A stretch of DNA of 64,000 nt from Agroathelia rolfsii (Eukaryota > Basidiomycota > Agaricomycetes > Amylocorticiales > Amylocorticiaceae), in the NCBI GenBank assembly GCA_018343915.1, contig JABRWF010000006.1, positions 2,542,001-2,606,000 on the forward strand. Direction: 5' to 3'. Shown here piece after piece: positions 23,612 through 34,468 of the stretch. How positions within the stretch are numbered: position 1 is the stretch's first letter; every line of letters starts with the position of its first letter. A program made the translations under genes and the position numbers. The notes beneath the pieces were generated by a model. That model made no database searches. It had not been told where the DNA came from and saw only the letters and a program-made list of their open reading frames with translations.

Positions 23612-24985
23612 TTACAATACAGAATCGATGGGTTCAAGATCTTTGGCGTTATTTGATTTGATAATGATGGCCGTAGGTTGCCGAGGTCCTAGGTGTTGGC
23701 CTCTTTCAGCAAGAGTAAGTATCCTCAATGTGCGCGATCTATTGATTCCATTCCAACCAACGCGCATGTTTAGGAGAGTAAACGTATTTGCCTAGGTTAA
23801 ACGCATTATTCGTGGATCTAGAAAAGTAGCATTATGGAAGGACTCTAGAGAGTGTAGTAAGCTTACGATAACTTGAGTCAACTAGCAAAATATTAGATCC
23901 ATTTCCAAGACCAACCTAAGTGCAAAAGGAGCTGCTCACCACGCCAAGAAGAACGTACTGGCCAGGAGACTTTAAAACAACTAGACAGATCATGATAGCA
24001 AGGCAAGCAGAATATACAATCCCTGATTCAATGACAACAATAGCAAAAGACATTAAACTTTTACTAGTATGGTTATTATGGTAACCTGGCAACTTGCGAC
24101 TTGAGCTAGAGCCTATCCACCACAGACGCACAGCAATAAGAGCTGGAGCAAGATCAACCAGTGTCGTATAAATTATAGCACCATATCAAAACAACTCACC
24201 TGTGCAACTTAGATTGGTCAAAAATGTTATCAAGAGGAATAATAAGCCAGTAAGAGAGATCCGTTGTGTTGGACCCAATTCGTTCTGTGAGACTTCATAC
24301 ATATGCCCTTTGAGAGCAGCAACTCCAACACCTAAGAATATATTAGTATCATGATCCCATTTCCATTGCCAATCGCGGTAACAGACCGATATTAGCCAGG
24401 AAGAAAATAGAGATTGCTATGAAGATCTTAAAGTTACCCTTCCAGACAACATAAAGACGGTATAGCTGCCAGTGAAGATATTGCTTGTTGACACAGGACT
24501 TGATGTCATGCAACAGGAACACATACTATCAGAGCGTCTCCAATATACGTTTGGGCCCCATATATTAATTCAAATGCGGTAAACCGAAAGCTACTTTCCC
24601 GGACAACATCCGTTAAAGAGCTTTGGACATAGATGGGAGCATCATCTGAACCATATCCTAACGCGCTGCCAACGGATATTAAATTGATAAAAACATACTG
24701 AAATCAAAACTAAGAGTCTTGACCCATTCGACCATACGCAAGAGACCTACCAGTGTAGATAAAATGAACATAATGATTGATATGATCGTGTATGTGATTC
24801 TGACTTTTTTATTTTCGTGCTTTTGAAGGATATAGATGGAGGCGGGAAGTAATACAAGCAAAATGCCTTGAAAATGCATTAGTCATTTGGCCCAGAGGTT
24901 GCTGTAGCAAGAGAATTAACCAAGTCACACCATATAATGCCAGCTCAAAAGGCACGGTAAGCAACACGGCGACGCCAATATTCAT
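23612..24985 (-). CDS. Seven-helix fungal membrane protein, copy 2
   Basis: Paralogue of the gene at 21119-22548, same order of helices. These include GILLVLLPASIYILQKHENKK, ITYTIISIIMFILSTL, the GSALGYG loop, LIYGAQTYIGDALI, LYRLYVVWKGNFKIFIAISIFFLANI, LLFLLITFLTNLSC, ALIAVRLWWIGSSSS, and SFAIVVIESGIVYSACLAIMICLVV. A hydrophilic tail follows, ending IDSVL and TAA (23612-23614). The ATG of copy 1 aligns here to an ATC-containing segment (TTTATCGGCTGG), so I place the start at the next in-frame ATG (24985), about five codons further in. If that start is weak the gene may be impaired. Introns are short and in matching places. Function is unknown. Confidence 0.68.
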
Positions 24986-25874
24986 CTGACCAGCCGATAA
25001 ATAAAGGGAGGGATGAAACTCTCTCTATACAAGGGGCCAATCATTTATATTTATATTGATAGTAATAGTCTGGGAATTATCATATCAGTATATTTCAGCA
25101 ATGCGGTGCTGATGGAATTGAGGGGCACATAGAATGTGAATCAGAAAAATCTACAAAACATGGTTGTATAGAACCGAAATGAGTGGTTACAATATGATTA
25201 AGTCGAATGAACACATGCCTCATTGCAACTACTCAGATGCAATCAATCAGAGGTGCTATGGTCTTTGAATCATTCCTAGACACGGTACTTGATGATGTAC
25301 TGAAGCAGCCAAGTTACCAACTGAGCAGATAGATTGGCTATCATGGGGCAGAGCCAAACGGATACCTTGAAAATGTTAGCAAAAAAACGAGAATTCAGCA
25401 TTCAATTATACCAGTGTACGGCTAAAGCCATGGGTTTACGCAAGGTTTACGCTAAGATTTTCCATTTAACTTCTTCGCCTATTTGATCCTATGATTCGCT
25501 TTTTAAGTTGAGCATCCTTGCAGTTTTGGCCCCGAAGTATTAAAGCAAGTCCAAATCATGGTATTGTGGATGCTATCATGATATTAACATCATGATATCC
25601 ATGGTGCGGACAAGGGGCCATATCCAGGACTTAGATTGAAGGGTGTTAGGTCAGCACTGAGATTTGATCCGTCATGATCGTTCGTTGTATGCTGGATGGT
25701 GATAAAAAACAAGAGATAGCTCCGGATTGGGAATTCTACACGTACTACGCCGTGCTACCCGATGTTGAGCTCAGCAGATACACTGTATTGCTTTTTTCCT
25801 TCTGCCATGTATATATCACCTGTGACGCGCGTAGGTCACTATAGGCATTTCAAAAAAGGAGATTCGACAAAACC
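24986..25874. other. Intergenic, AT-rich, no gene
   Basis: No coding sequence recognised. A small palindrome (TATCATGAT ATTAAC ATCATGATA) lies near 25573-25600. It separates the 7TM pair from the tRNA gene. Confidence 0.5.
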
Positions 25875-25960
25875 TTCGGATACGGGGAATCGAACCCCGA
25901 GCTGCCGCGATCAGACTCCCAAGTGAGAGGCGGCAATGTTAGCCGTTACACCATATCCGA
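25875..25960 (-). tRNA. tRNA-Glu(CTC) with a short intron
   Basis: The minus strand folds as a tRNA. The acceptor stem is TCGGATA/TATCCGA with discriminator A, the D arm is in TGGTGTAACGGCTAACA, the anticodon stem is GCCGC/GCGGC, and the T arm is CGGGGTTCGATTCCCCG with a good B box. The anticodon loop CTCTCAC gives anticodon CTC, which reads GAG (Glu). Between it and the 3' side of the stem are about 14 extra bases starting CTTGGGAG, the normal place (after position 37) for a nuclear tRNA intron. Confidence 0.92.
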
Positions 25961-26049
25961 TTTACCATCTGTCCGTTAATATACACTTATATCGACAATA
26001 CCGCCGGAACTGAGCGATCCACCAGACTTATGCGTTGCCTACACTACTA

Positions 26050-26700
26050 TAATATCCCTTACGGTGGTCTCGGAGTGGCTGAGTCGTGGAGAGTCACACA
26101 TGATCACAGGCTCATTGTTCAAGAAGCGTGACTGAGCCAATCTTGGAGGATTCGACTCTTGTGCTTCAATCTTAGCATCCTCAGCATCAGCTCGGTTATT
26201 TACGCGTACATTTGCTTTTTTAAGGCATTGGAAACTCCATTACTTGGTTTGAAAGACTCAGATCGGAGAAAATTATGGACTCATGCATTGTTTGTTTTGT
26301 TGAGTCTCCGAGACAAAACGACACGGCCACCCACAGCCACTCCGAGATACTTGTAACGGATCGAGACCCTTCGGAGTGAGGCTGACCGGTTGGGTGATAT
26401 GACGCCTGTCACGTCGTTTTCAATATTTCTTATTTCTTCAATTTCTTGGTATTAGCTTACGACAGGTTTCCATTCCACAAGGAATATGTTTACATTCTTC
26501 AGTTGATTTTCTTACATCCGCATGCTCGTGATTTTTATCTTAGGATAGGTATAAACATGGACCATGTATGTAGTCGAGTAGGACAGGCAATCGACATTTT
26601 ATACCAGTTCTCTCTCTCTTGTAATTTGTCTCTAGTGACGTCCCTGGTCGGACGTGACAATACTGCACAGCCATCTTCGAGACCACCGTAAGGGATATTA
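26050..26700. mobile_element. Non-autonomous element with terminal inverted repeats and Pol III-like boxes
   Basis: The sequence ATATCCCTTACGGTGGTCTCG at 26052 is repeated in exact reverse complement ending at 26698, and each end abuts TA (26050-26051 and 26699-26700). That gives a 647-bp element with 21-bp terminal repeats and a TA target duplication, as expected for a Tc1/mariner-type MITE. Inside, TGGCTGAGTCG (26076-26086) and GGATTCGACTC (26148-26158) look like tRNA A and B boxes at tRNA-like spacing, and an inner inverted repeat (CTCGGAGTGGCTG against CAGCCACTCCGAG, near 26335) is present. No transposase is encoded. It lies just downstream of the UbiB gene. Confidence 0.75.
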
Positions 26701-26795
26701 CATTACTATTATCACAGTTTTACAGTAACAAAGTTGTCTATACTTATCTAAAATTGAGCGAATAAATAAATGCCCTAAAATAAAATGTAAGGTGT

Positions 26796-29123
26796 TCATC
26801 CTTCGAATACACCAGGCGCAACATCAACGCCCATGGTTGTCTTAGCCATCATCCTTGCTTGCCTCTCGAGTTCATCCTCAAACCCTTCGGTTTTGTATCC
26901 AAACAATCCACCGAGATATTGTCGCACTTTGCTCGCCCAGAAGATCACGTCTAGCCCAAAAAGGCTCGCGCGGAAGATAAGATAGTAGTAATATTCCCTG
27001 GTACGTTCGGCCAAGGCGAGGTTTGGTGCGGTGGCCAACGATCGAGAGGCCCATACACCAGTAATTTTGATACGGTTCACAGGCGAGCCCAGAGATTGGT
27101 TGTTGCCTAGAAAAACAATGCAATATCAATACAGCACACAATCACCAAGAACGCAAAATCATAAACACACCTTGTACCATGCGTATATTCCTACCCAAAA
27201 ACAACAATGCCTTGGGCAGCCTGTCCGTATCGATCAAGAATGTCTTGAGCTTCGCTTTCATGCGAACACTCTGCTCATACTGCGACAACTCCGAGAAGTC
27301 CGCTTCGGATTTATCTTTATTCAAGGGACCTTTATTTTTCTTGAATCGTACTGGACGCATGAGCGTTGAGCTAGCAAACAAGTCTGGGGCACCTATTCCC
27401 CAATCCTTGGTGATGCTTTCGATGGTACCGACATCAGTGCTAAGGAGGGCCTTCCAAAGCATGGCATATTGACGTCTAACCCTATCGTCCACGTGCACAT
27501 ATAGGCCATGATCGAGAAGCACAAGTTGTGGTGCACCAGCCTTGGTCGGATGTGGGCGAATTAGTATATTACCCGGGTGTGGGTCACAATCTGAATGGGC
27601 CGTTAGCAACACATACAGAAGTGCAGGCGGGCTATAAAGTGCACGTACGTACCCAGCCCCAGCTGAACATCTGTGCGCTGAAGAGCTCGACCATTACGTT
27701 CATCAACCCCTTTACGCCTCCCTTCAACGCCTGTCCAGGGTAGCCTGGTGCAAGTGGTCCACCCTTGGCTTCAGCAATAGGGGACTTTTCGCCCATGAGC
27801 TGTTTCACGGCTTCACGATCACTAAATCGCACGCCATCGATCCACTCCGCAGTCATAATTCTCTTTGTTGTGAGGTCGTGATACACACGGGGAATATACA
27901 CGCGCTGGGAAAGACTGGGCTCGTTGGCGACGAGTAAGGAGGTTCGAGCGGCATTGCTCGCTTCTCGCTCAAAGTCGAGTTCTTGACGCAAGTGGTCGGT
28001 AATGAAATCTGTGGATCTTATTGAGACGCTGTGCCTCATGCAAACACAAGATATAGACGAACCAACAGCAAAGTAGACAGGTAGATCAAAAACCCAGTTT
28101 TCAAACATCCACATCACGACGCTATAGATCCGGGGTGCATATATGATCAGAAATTATTGGCGCAAAGTAGAGACGGATGAGCCTCACCGATAAATTCCCA
28201 AATCCCATTCAACCTGCTTCGTCACCGCCGGCTTCTGCACCTTGACTGCGACCCGCTCGCCTGTCCCCTTTAGCTTTGCCCGGTGGACCTGAGCAATGCT
28301 AGCACTAGCCACGGCCTGCTCCTCGAATTCGTCAAATATCTCCTCAGGTCGCTTGCCAAATTCCTTCTCGAAGACGGCTACAACATCTGAGTATGGCACT
28401 TGTGGAGCGTCGTCGAAGAGTCTCGCGAATTTGACTTGCATAGGTTTGGGAAGGAGGCCCGCATTGGCGCCTATAGCTTGGCCTGTACGTGGGAATCAAA
28501 TGATTAATCAAGGTTGTTTCCATCATCAGACACAAGTTGGGAAACTGTACCAATTTTAATGTACAGTCCACCATTTTTAGTGAATAAGTCGTATAAGCGT
28601 TCTGCAACACGTTCGTGAAGCTCGGGTATTTTTTCACTCTTCTCTGGGGTAAAATTGAGCTTGTAATCAAGCGTTATAGCGGCGCACTACAAAGGGGCAT
28701 ATACAAGTCAGTACAAAATCTCGAATCAAAAGCTGCCATGACTAAGCAAATGAGAGACAGCGTCCCAAAGAGTATGGTGTATGCTTGCCCAAGTCGCATT
28801 AACGACTGAAATGACAGGCAGCAGACTAACGAAGAACCTTCAAACTGATGACTCACAGCCCACAATGTTCTCAGGTTCCTCCCAATGGCTGAGGCGTTGA
28901 GATATCTATCAAAGGCGTAAATGCCACTAGCACCGAGAGCTACATAGGCCAGTCTCCTAGTATATCTTTCTGCTCTTCCAGGCCGGGCTCCACCAGCAGT
29001 ATAACTAGCATTTCGTATGCTGTTGAATGCAGACTGGACTGTTGGCTGTGTGCGAAAGGGTGATATCGTGCGATGCAAGAGGGTACCAGGATGTACGCGA
29101 GAAAAGATGAGTCTAGTAGCCAT
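26796..29123 (-). CDS. ABC1/UbiB-family atypical kinase, mitochondrial
   Basis: 615-residue protein of the ABC1/ADCK/UbiB family, which acts at mitochondrial membranes in coenzyme Q or lipid homeostasis. Exons (minus): 29123-28857, 28686-28551, 28482-28188, 28121-28063, 28008-27649, 27590-27171 and 27106-26796; all phases agree. The N-terminus is Arg/Ser-rich without acids (mitochondrial presequence) followed by a probable membrane helix (YVALGASGIYAFDRYL). Family motifs: KxGQ as KIGQAIGANAG, the Ala-rich AVASASIAQVHRA loop, VAVKVQKP with the ATP-site Lys, ELDFEREASNA, and the nucleotide/metal site HCDPHPGN followed by LLDHGLY in place of DFG. The motif pattern resembles yeast Mcp2/Cqd2 and human ADCK1 more than Coq8, but I cannot confirm the subgroup. 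HCDP depends on choosing the second of two overlapping GTACGT donors at 27648. Confidence 0.92.
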
Positions 29124-29446
29124 TTAGAATAGTAGTGGTTTGGGTATAAGCAAAGGTTATAAGCACATAAGATAGTTGTCTATAAGATAGAACCGGACGA
29201 GAGTTGGACGAGGTAATTTCTGACGCAGTGGTCCTTATAGCAGATCGACCGGCTATATGCGGCAGTGGATCGTGACGCGTGTGGGTCCGGCTTAACTCAT
29301 TCCGCTTAGTATAGCGCTTACGCCGAGTAGCGACGCGTCTCTTGCACTCAAGGGACATCACAAAAATTGGTATGATCCAATCCATATGACAAATGATAAT
29401 TTACAACTACAGAATCCTCTAATGTGTTCAACAAAATAACCCATTA
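29124..29446. other. Short intergenic region, promoter of UbiB gene
   Basis: 323 bases between the stop of the Mid1-like gene and the start of the UbiB gene, both minus-strand. It must hold the UbiB promoter. No distinct element is recognised. Confidence 0.5.
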
Positions 29447-30952
29447 TTAACTACCATTGCACCACACATTACCCCACCGGTCCTGCCAGCCGCCCGTAGA
29501 TCCTTGACCCAAGACACCTAAAACACCGCTGTCGATATATCCAACCCCATAGCTCATGTTTGCATTATACTTGGGTATGGGACATGCAAAGCCCAAAAAG
29601 TTTGGACATGCACGGTCTGCAGCATTGCAGGTCTCGAGGCATGGCAAGAGCGGTGCATATGAAATATTCGCATCCGTGAGATTTGGGTTGCGGTTGTCTG
29701 CGGAGGAGGTGACCATTGGTCCGAGGGCTGAGAAGACCTGCTGCCCAGTATTTTGCGAAATGACAGGTGTACTCGAGGGTGTTTGTTCTCCACAGCGTGT
29801 GAATGAGATAGAGCAGAGCCATTTGCGATAGGCAGTTTGGCAGTCGGCGCATGTTTGTACAGGTGAGTAAATATCTCGTCCACAGGCAAATGTACCCAAT
29901 ACGGTGGTGAAGTTGGTGAGGTATTCCAATAAGAGGGATGATGGGCCTGATGGTACGTTGGTTGCATTGTATGCTAGATAAGGGAAATCCGGCTCTGGTA
30001 ATGGAACAGCGTATGAAACTGAAGGGCAATAGGGGAGGGAATGTACGAGAGGGCAAGAAAATTGTGCTAATTAAGTTGTTAGAGCTCGCCGGGATCTCGA
30101 AAACGTGGATCGAACATACCTGATTTAGTAACGAAGTATGCTGCTGAAGTCATTATCGTATTGTCTTGGATAATGTATGTGGTGTAGTTCGTGGATGGCG
30201 TCAGGCCGTCGACTAGCCATTGACTTCTCCATCCATCGTCGCTCCCTTTAAGCCACATATCCTGGCTAATAATGTTTCCTACTTGACCGGATGCATTTCT
30301 CACAGCACACGCTGTTTGCGGCAAGGAAGCGAGATTCTCTGATGTCGGCGCGATCAGAATAGTATAACTGGGGGCATCTGTTGGCGCGTCTGGCTTTGAG
30401 AGATTCGCGGCAGGGAACGTGTAATTTGGGAAGCTTGGTGCTGTAGTCTCTGCGGCCTGCGCAAATATGGGCGAGAATAGTAGGGCTTGGTTGGATGTAG
30501 AATCCCCAAACCACATCGTATCATCTAGAAGCCGATGCGTTGGGCCTTCCGGGTACCATTAATGCTTCATGATCGTGGATAGAAGAATAAGTAATCCTAC
30601 CATTATTCGATATTCCAATTTCAAACGAGTTTGAACCGATGTTTTCGACTTTGAGCATTCCTCCAGAAGGGGCTGGGCCAGTCCAATTCCCAAAGCCCTG
30701 CCAGAGAACTATCTCAGTAGCATCTGTCGTATCATTTGCCACGTAAAACTGCGGTAAGGAGGTTGTCGAAGCACAAAGAGCAACCGAGACGCTCAGTGAA
30801 TTGGAGGACGGCAACGAAAATAGTGTCGGCGAGCTAGAACCAGAGAACGATGAAAGCGAATTTAGTGCTAATGCATGTCCTGACGTTGTCTGGGCATAGA
30901 TGCTTGCTGGAGGGAGAAGGAGACTGGACAGGTACAAGAGCGCTGAAGCCAT
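29447..30952 (-). CDS. MID1: Mid1-type stretch-activated calcium channel subunit
   Basis: Plasma-membrane or ER regulatory subunit that works with the Cch1 channel in high-affinity calcium uptake. Three exons, 30952-30601, 30545-30120 and 30066-29447, give 465 residues. A signal peptide (ALLYLSSLLLPPASIYAQ) opens the protein, followed by a Ser/Thr-rich extracellular part with several N-glycosylation sites. The GDSTSNQALLFSP segment and SAQFSCPLVHSLPYCPSVSYAVPLP follow, then the family's C-terminal Cys-rich domain: CGRDIYSPVQTCADCQTAYR, KWLCSISFTRCG, LPCLETCNAADRACPNFLGF and ACP. The first intron (30600-30546) is needed to join two frames and restores the conserved ISNNGPTHRLLDD segment. Stop TAA is at 29447-29449. 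Confidence 0.88.
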
Positions 30953-31456
30953 TGGAAGGAGCTCATCAATGCATGGTTTTATTGCAGCCGTACACACGGA
31001 TACAAACTGTAACGGATGTGACCGATAATCACAGAAATGAACTGGCTGAATAATCATGGGACATCTGGCTGAGCTGGGGTAACATGTTCCCATGTTAGGA
31101 CCTTTGTAAGCTAGACAAAATGGGATGGATAGTCTAATCGGTTGTGCGTGGTGCAATTCCCGCATGTTCGATTTTAGCCTAAGCGTTACACAAACATTAT
31201 TGCCATTTTCGAAAATAGATGGCGCAACGCATCGACGAAAGAAAATTTGGCAACCTAACCTCCGTTCATGATTGCGGCCCACACTTTGAGTCACGCGCAA
31301 TGCACTCGATACTGGCTGTATTCACAAAAAAGAAAAAGAAAAAAAAATCTATATGTATTTCTTCGCATTTGAAGGGGCTAGTGCCTCATACAATTCTTGT
31401 CTTGTGATTTGAAGTTTGATAACTCGGTCTTTATCACTCAGGTCGGCCTAAAGTTG
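30953..31456. other. Intergenic upstream of Mid1-like gene
   Basis: No gene recognised. An A-rich stretch (31326-31349) is the only notable feature. The promoter of the Mid1-like gene should be near 30953-31150. Confidence 0.5.
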
Positions 31457-31783
31457 CTAAGAGTCCATCGGCACCCATCTGTGGGTGAGCTCTTGCTTAC
31501 TTATTTTTGGGAGTAATTTGTATGCTTTCTGCCAAGGAGGCACGACGCCGGCATTAAGCGGTGTCTTTGGCGTGCGCGTCAGGCGGCTTGCGCGCCTCTC
31601 TCCGGAACTGCCAGCACCCTCCGGCTGGCTCTCGCTTTTCAATGCACTCACCTTGAGCTCGAAATGCCAGAATATGCTTGAAGATTTACTCTGTGTGGTG
31701 AGGTATTTATGATGCCATTCCCTGTGCACAAATCTGGGTACTGCTGCTGCTGCTGTTTTTGCGCCTGGTATCAACGCTACCAT
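31457..31783 (-). other. Unrecognised 108-codon open frame
   Basis: A GC-richer open frame in an otherwise AT-rich area. The translation is basic and Ser/Arg/Pro-rich, without a motif I recognise, and it overlaps the start of the tandem repeat at 31735. It could be chance, a repeat-derived frame, or a small gene; I do not assign a function. Confidence 0.2.
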
Positions 31784-32125
31784 GGCCGCATTCCTACATT
31801 ATTCCCAGGCGTGTGCCCATGGTATTCTACATGATGGCTACACTTACCGTTCCCGCCCATGCATTTATTGCTGGGCTTTTGCTGCTGCTGTTGAGTGTGT
31901 GCCTGGTATTTGATACCAAGGCTACATTGCCGTTTTCTGTCCACGCATTTATTGCCAGGATTTGCTCCCGCCAAACGTGCGCCTGGAATTTAATACCATG
32001 GCTACATTACTTTTTCCTGCCCATGCATTTATTGCTGTGATTTGCTGCTGCTGAGCGTGTGCCTGGGTTTCATACCATGGCCACACTGCCGTTTTTTGCC
32101 CGTGCCTCTGCACTTGGGTTTTGTT
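31735..32125. repeat. Degenerate tandem repeat, about 80-85 bp unit, 4-5 copies
   Basis: A unit containing GTGTGCCTGG..ATACCATGGCTACATTGCCG, then CCCATGCATTTATTGCTGGGATTTGCTGCTGCTG, recurs from about 31764, 31810, 31895, 31977 and 32056. Copies differ by substitutions and small indels; the first and last are partial. A short (TGC)n run is part of each unit. No coding role is evident. Confidence 0.8.
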
Positions 32126-32964
32126 GCAATTTGTTTTGCACCTAACAAGAGGGCATCATAGCTATAGGCTAATTCACACCTCATGCCCATATGAATTGAG
32201 ATAATGCTATGGCTGTCTCATAACCATGATAGGCTAGTAGTAACCACCATCTAAGGATTGCATCTCCTAGATGTTGTGGGGATCGATGCTCGCATGATGC
32301 GTCGATGCACTCTTATACTACGGGAAGCGCTGCTCACCTCTCTCCCCACAGGTTTCTATCTAGCCGGGGCTTGAAAAGTGTGAAGCGCTTTTCCCCCATT
32401 CACCACCGCCGCTACTCTGCATACAAGCCAGCCAGCTCATCAAGCAATGCCAAAGAACACGAAACTAAGTAAAATTCTTCAAGGACCTAAAGGTTAGGGT
32501 TGCATGCAGCTTTTAATGTAAATTGAACTTCAGCCAAGTATACTAGTATAAATAGTTGCATAGGAAGAACTATAACCATGCATTATGCTGTGGAGTCATA
32601 TACAAATAATCCTGCATTTAATTATTACTATGATTTATACTGCCATGCTAATGTAAAAATTTCAGCGAGGTGATTTCTAGGGCGTTGTGCAAAGTGTAGG
32701 CTCTCTTGGTAACTTTCAATGGCTTCCTCTTTGTTCCCTTAATGTACACTGACGATATATACCGCCAGGCCTTATCAAAATGTTGAAGAGCTGAAAGATG
32801 GTTAATCGCAGACAACAGTAGACAACACGAGTAGATTTTTCGTTTATCGTAGTACGGGGTGGTACACAGTCAAACAAATACAGAATCAGATTATTGTTAG
32901 AGACCCAAAAATTTACATCTGCCGGGTAAAGTACAATCTAATCATCCGCTGCGTTGAACACATA
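32126..32964. other. Intergenic, no gene recognised
   Basis: Sequence between the tandem repeat and the palindromic element. No protein similarity, splice-consistent frame or RNA gene could be seen on either strand. Confidence 0.5.
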
Positions 32965-33682
32965 CAGTCACCACCAAAAGTCTGTCACGCGGGCTTTCAC
33001 CACAATTTTTCTCATATTTCACCCACTTCTACACTGTTTGTCTTCAAATAAAAATTCATGCAGTATATTATAAGCATCCCTTGTAAGCCCGAAGTATTAT
33101 AATAGAGAAAAATACTATAGTTGGCAATTGGTGTGCAAATCAATGATTATTCATGAAAAATGGCAAAACCCAGCTCAGTAAATACAACATATTTTAAGAT
33201 TCTGATATTTTTCTCTGAAAATAGACCTAAGAAAAAAAAAAGGTTTGTGTAAGTTGAGTAGCTGGATAATAAGTTAGAAATTCCACAAGTTGGCTGTTTT
33301 GATAGTGTTTTAGTAGCACTTTCCAAGTTCCCTATTAAAATAGCCAACTTGTGGAATTTCTAGCTCATCATCCAGCTACTCAACTTACACAAACTTTTTT
33401 GATTTTGATTTTTCTTAGGTCTATTTTCAGAGAAAAATATCAGAATTTTAAAATATATTGTATTTACTGAGCTGGGTTTTGCTATTTTTTTATGAATAAT
33501 CATTGATTTACACACCAATGGCCAACCATAGTAATTTTCTCTATTATAATACTTTGGGCTTATAAGGGATGCTTATAATATACTGCATGAATTTTTATTT
33601 AAAGACAAACAGTATAGAAGTAGGTGAAATATAAGAAAAATTACGGTGAAAGCCTATGTAACAAACTTTTAGTGGTGTTAAG
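32965..33682. mobile_element. Long palindromic foldback element
   Basis: Two arms of about 340 bp are near-perfect reverse complements around a spacer of roughly 27 bases (33305-33331). For example, CAAATAAAAATTCATGCAGT at 33046 matches its complement near 33590, and AGTTGAGTAGCTGGAT at 33253 its complement near 33373. Differences between the arms are mostly transitions. The outer ends (CAGTCACCACCAAAAGT left, ACTTTTAGTGGTG right) recall Tc1/mariner-type termini and a TA abuts the left end, but the right boundary is uncertain. It encodes no protein, so it is a non-autonomous foldback/MITE-like element. Confidence 0.75.
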
Positions 33683-33711
33683 TCTTAGATGGATGGTGTC
33701 ACAACTATAGT

Positions 33712-33975
33712 TATACCATGCCATAGACACTATAGTATTTATTCATGTTTAATAAGTATACATTCAGGTTTACCAAGTATACACCTATGATCTTTCAGTA
33801 TATACTTAGAATAACCATGGAATTACTCAGGTATTTAATATTATTATTATCAAGCTATAAATCATGGTATAGAGGCTATGATATATAGTATCTCACAGTA
33901 TATTACTTATAAGTCATAGTATATTATAGCAAACTATAGTTTATTATTTGATTATAGCTTAGTTCTAAGCCTAAG
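33712..33975 (+). repeat. Fragment of LTR family 3
   Basis: TGTCACAACTATAGTTATACCATG onward matches, in reverse complement, the terminal 260 bases of the LTRs ending at 52059, 55172 and 56911 (shared TTCATGTTTA..TAAGTATACA, and CTAAGCCTAAG at the inner end). The rest of the LTR is missing, so this is a truncated copy. Confidence 0.65.
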
Positions 33976-34463
33976 GTGTCAAGAGTACACCTGACTCTTA
34001 TCACCAAAACTCAACCAAAGCTCATAGTAACCCCTCAAAGGTACAGGGTAGACAGTAAGGCCTTTTTTACACTTCCCAGAGCTTGGGATGCAGGGGTGTA
34101 TACTTCTCTATGCCCTGTCTCTACTATCATGCAAACTCAAGCTCTTCTATCACCAGGCTTTACTCTAAGTGTGAATACTTTCAAGCAAGGTCTATAGTTG
34201 AGTTACAAGCTATCTTGTATATGTAAATAGGGGTTGAAGTATCTTAACCCTAGCTAACTAGGCATATAGCTTTGTTGGGTGAGTACACTGAGCATAATGT
34301 TGTTGTGTATACAGCAAATGCAAATAGTCACCACTAATGGGCTGGCCCTGTCTTATGTATGCTTATAGAGATAGCACAAAGTACACCTCAACTACAAGTA
34401 GCACTGAGCTAACTTGTAACCCTCTGGCACAGAGCCCAAGGGATTTATAGGGGAGGGGAGAGG
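33976..34463. other. Unassigned sequence before Gypsy-1
   Basis: About 490 bases with no recognised gene. It may be the inner part of the truncated LTR-3 element at its left, but I found no matching copy in the window. It ends at the GGGAG target duplication of Gypsy-1. Confidence 0.4.
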
Positions 34464-34468
34464 GGGAG

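Noticed and set aside
26066..26160. A second tRNA gene
   Set aside because: A- and B-like boxes are present but no acceptor or anticodon stem closes, and it lies inside a TIR element.
30521..31300. Long single-exon gene starting at 31300 for the Mid1-like protein
   Set aside because: The signal peptide begins at the ATG at 30952 and the downstream frame needs the intron at 30546-30600; the part above 30952 has no similarity.
31735..32125. CRISPR-like array
   Set aside because: Repeats are diverged, contiguous without unique spacers, and the genome is eukaryotic.
33147..33347. Minus-strand open frame in the palindrome
   Set aside because: It spans the arm and spacer of an inverted repeat and has no protein character beyond AT-rich hydrophobic codons.
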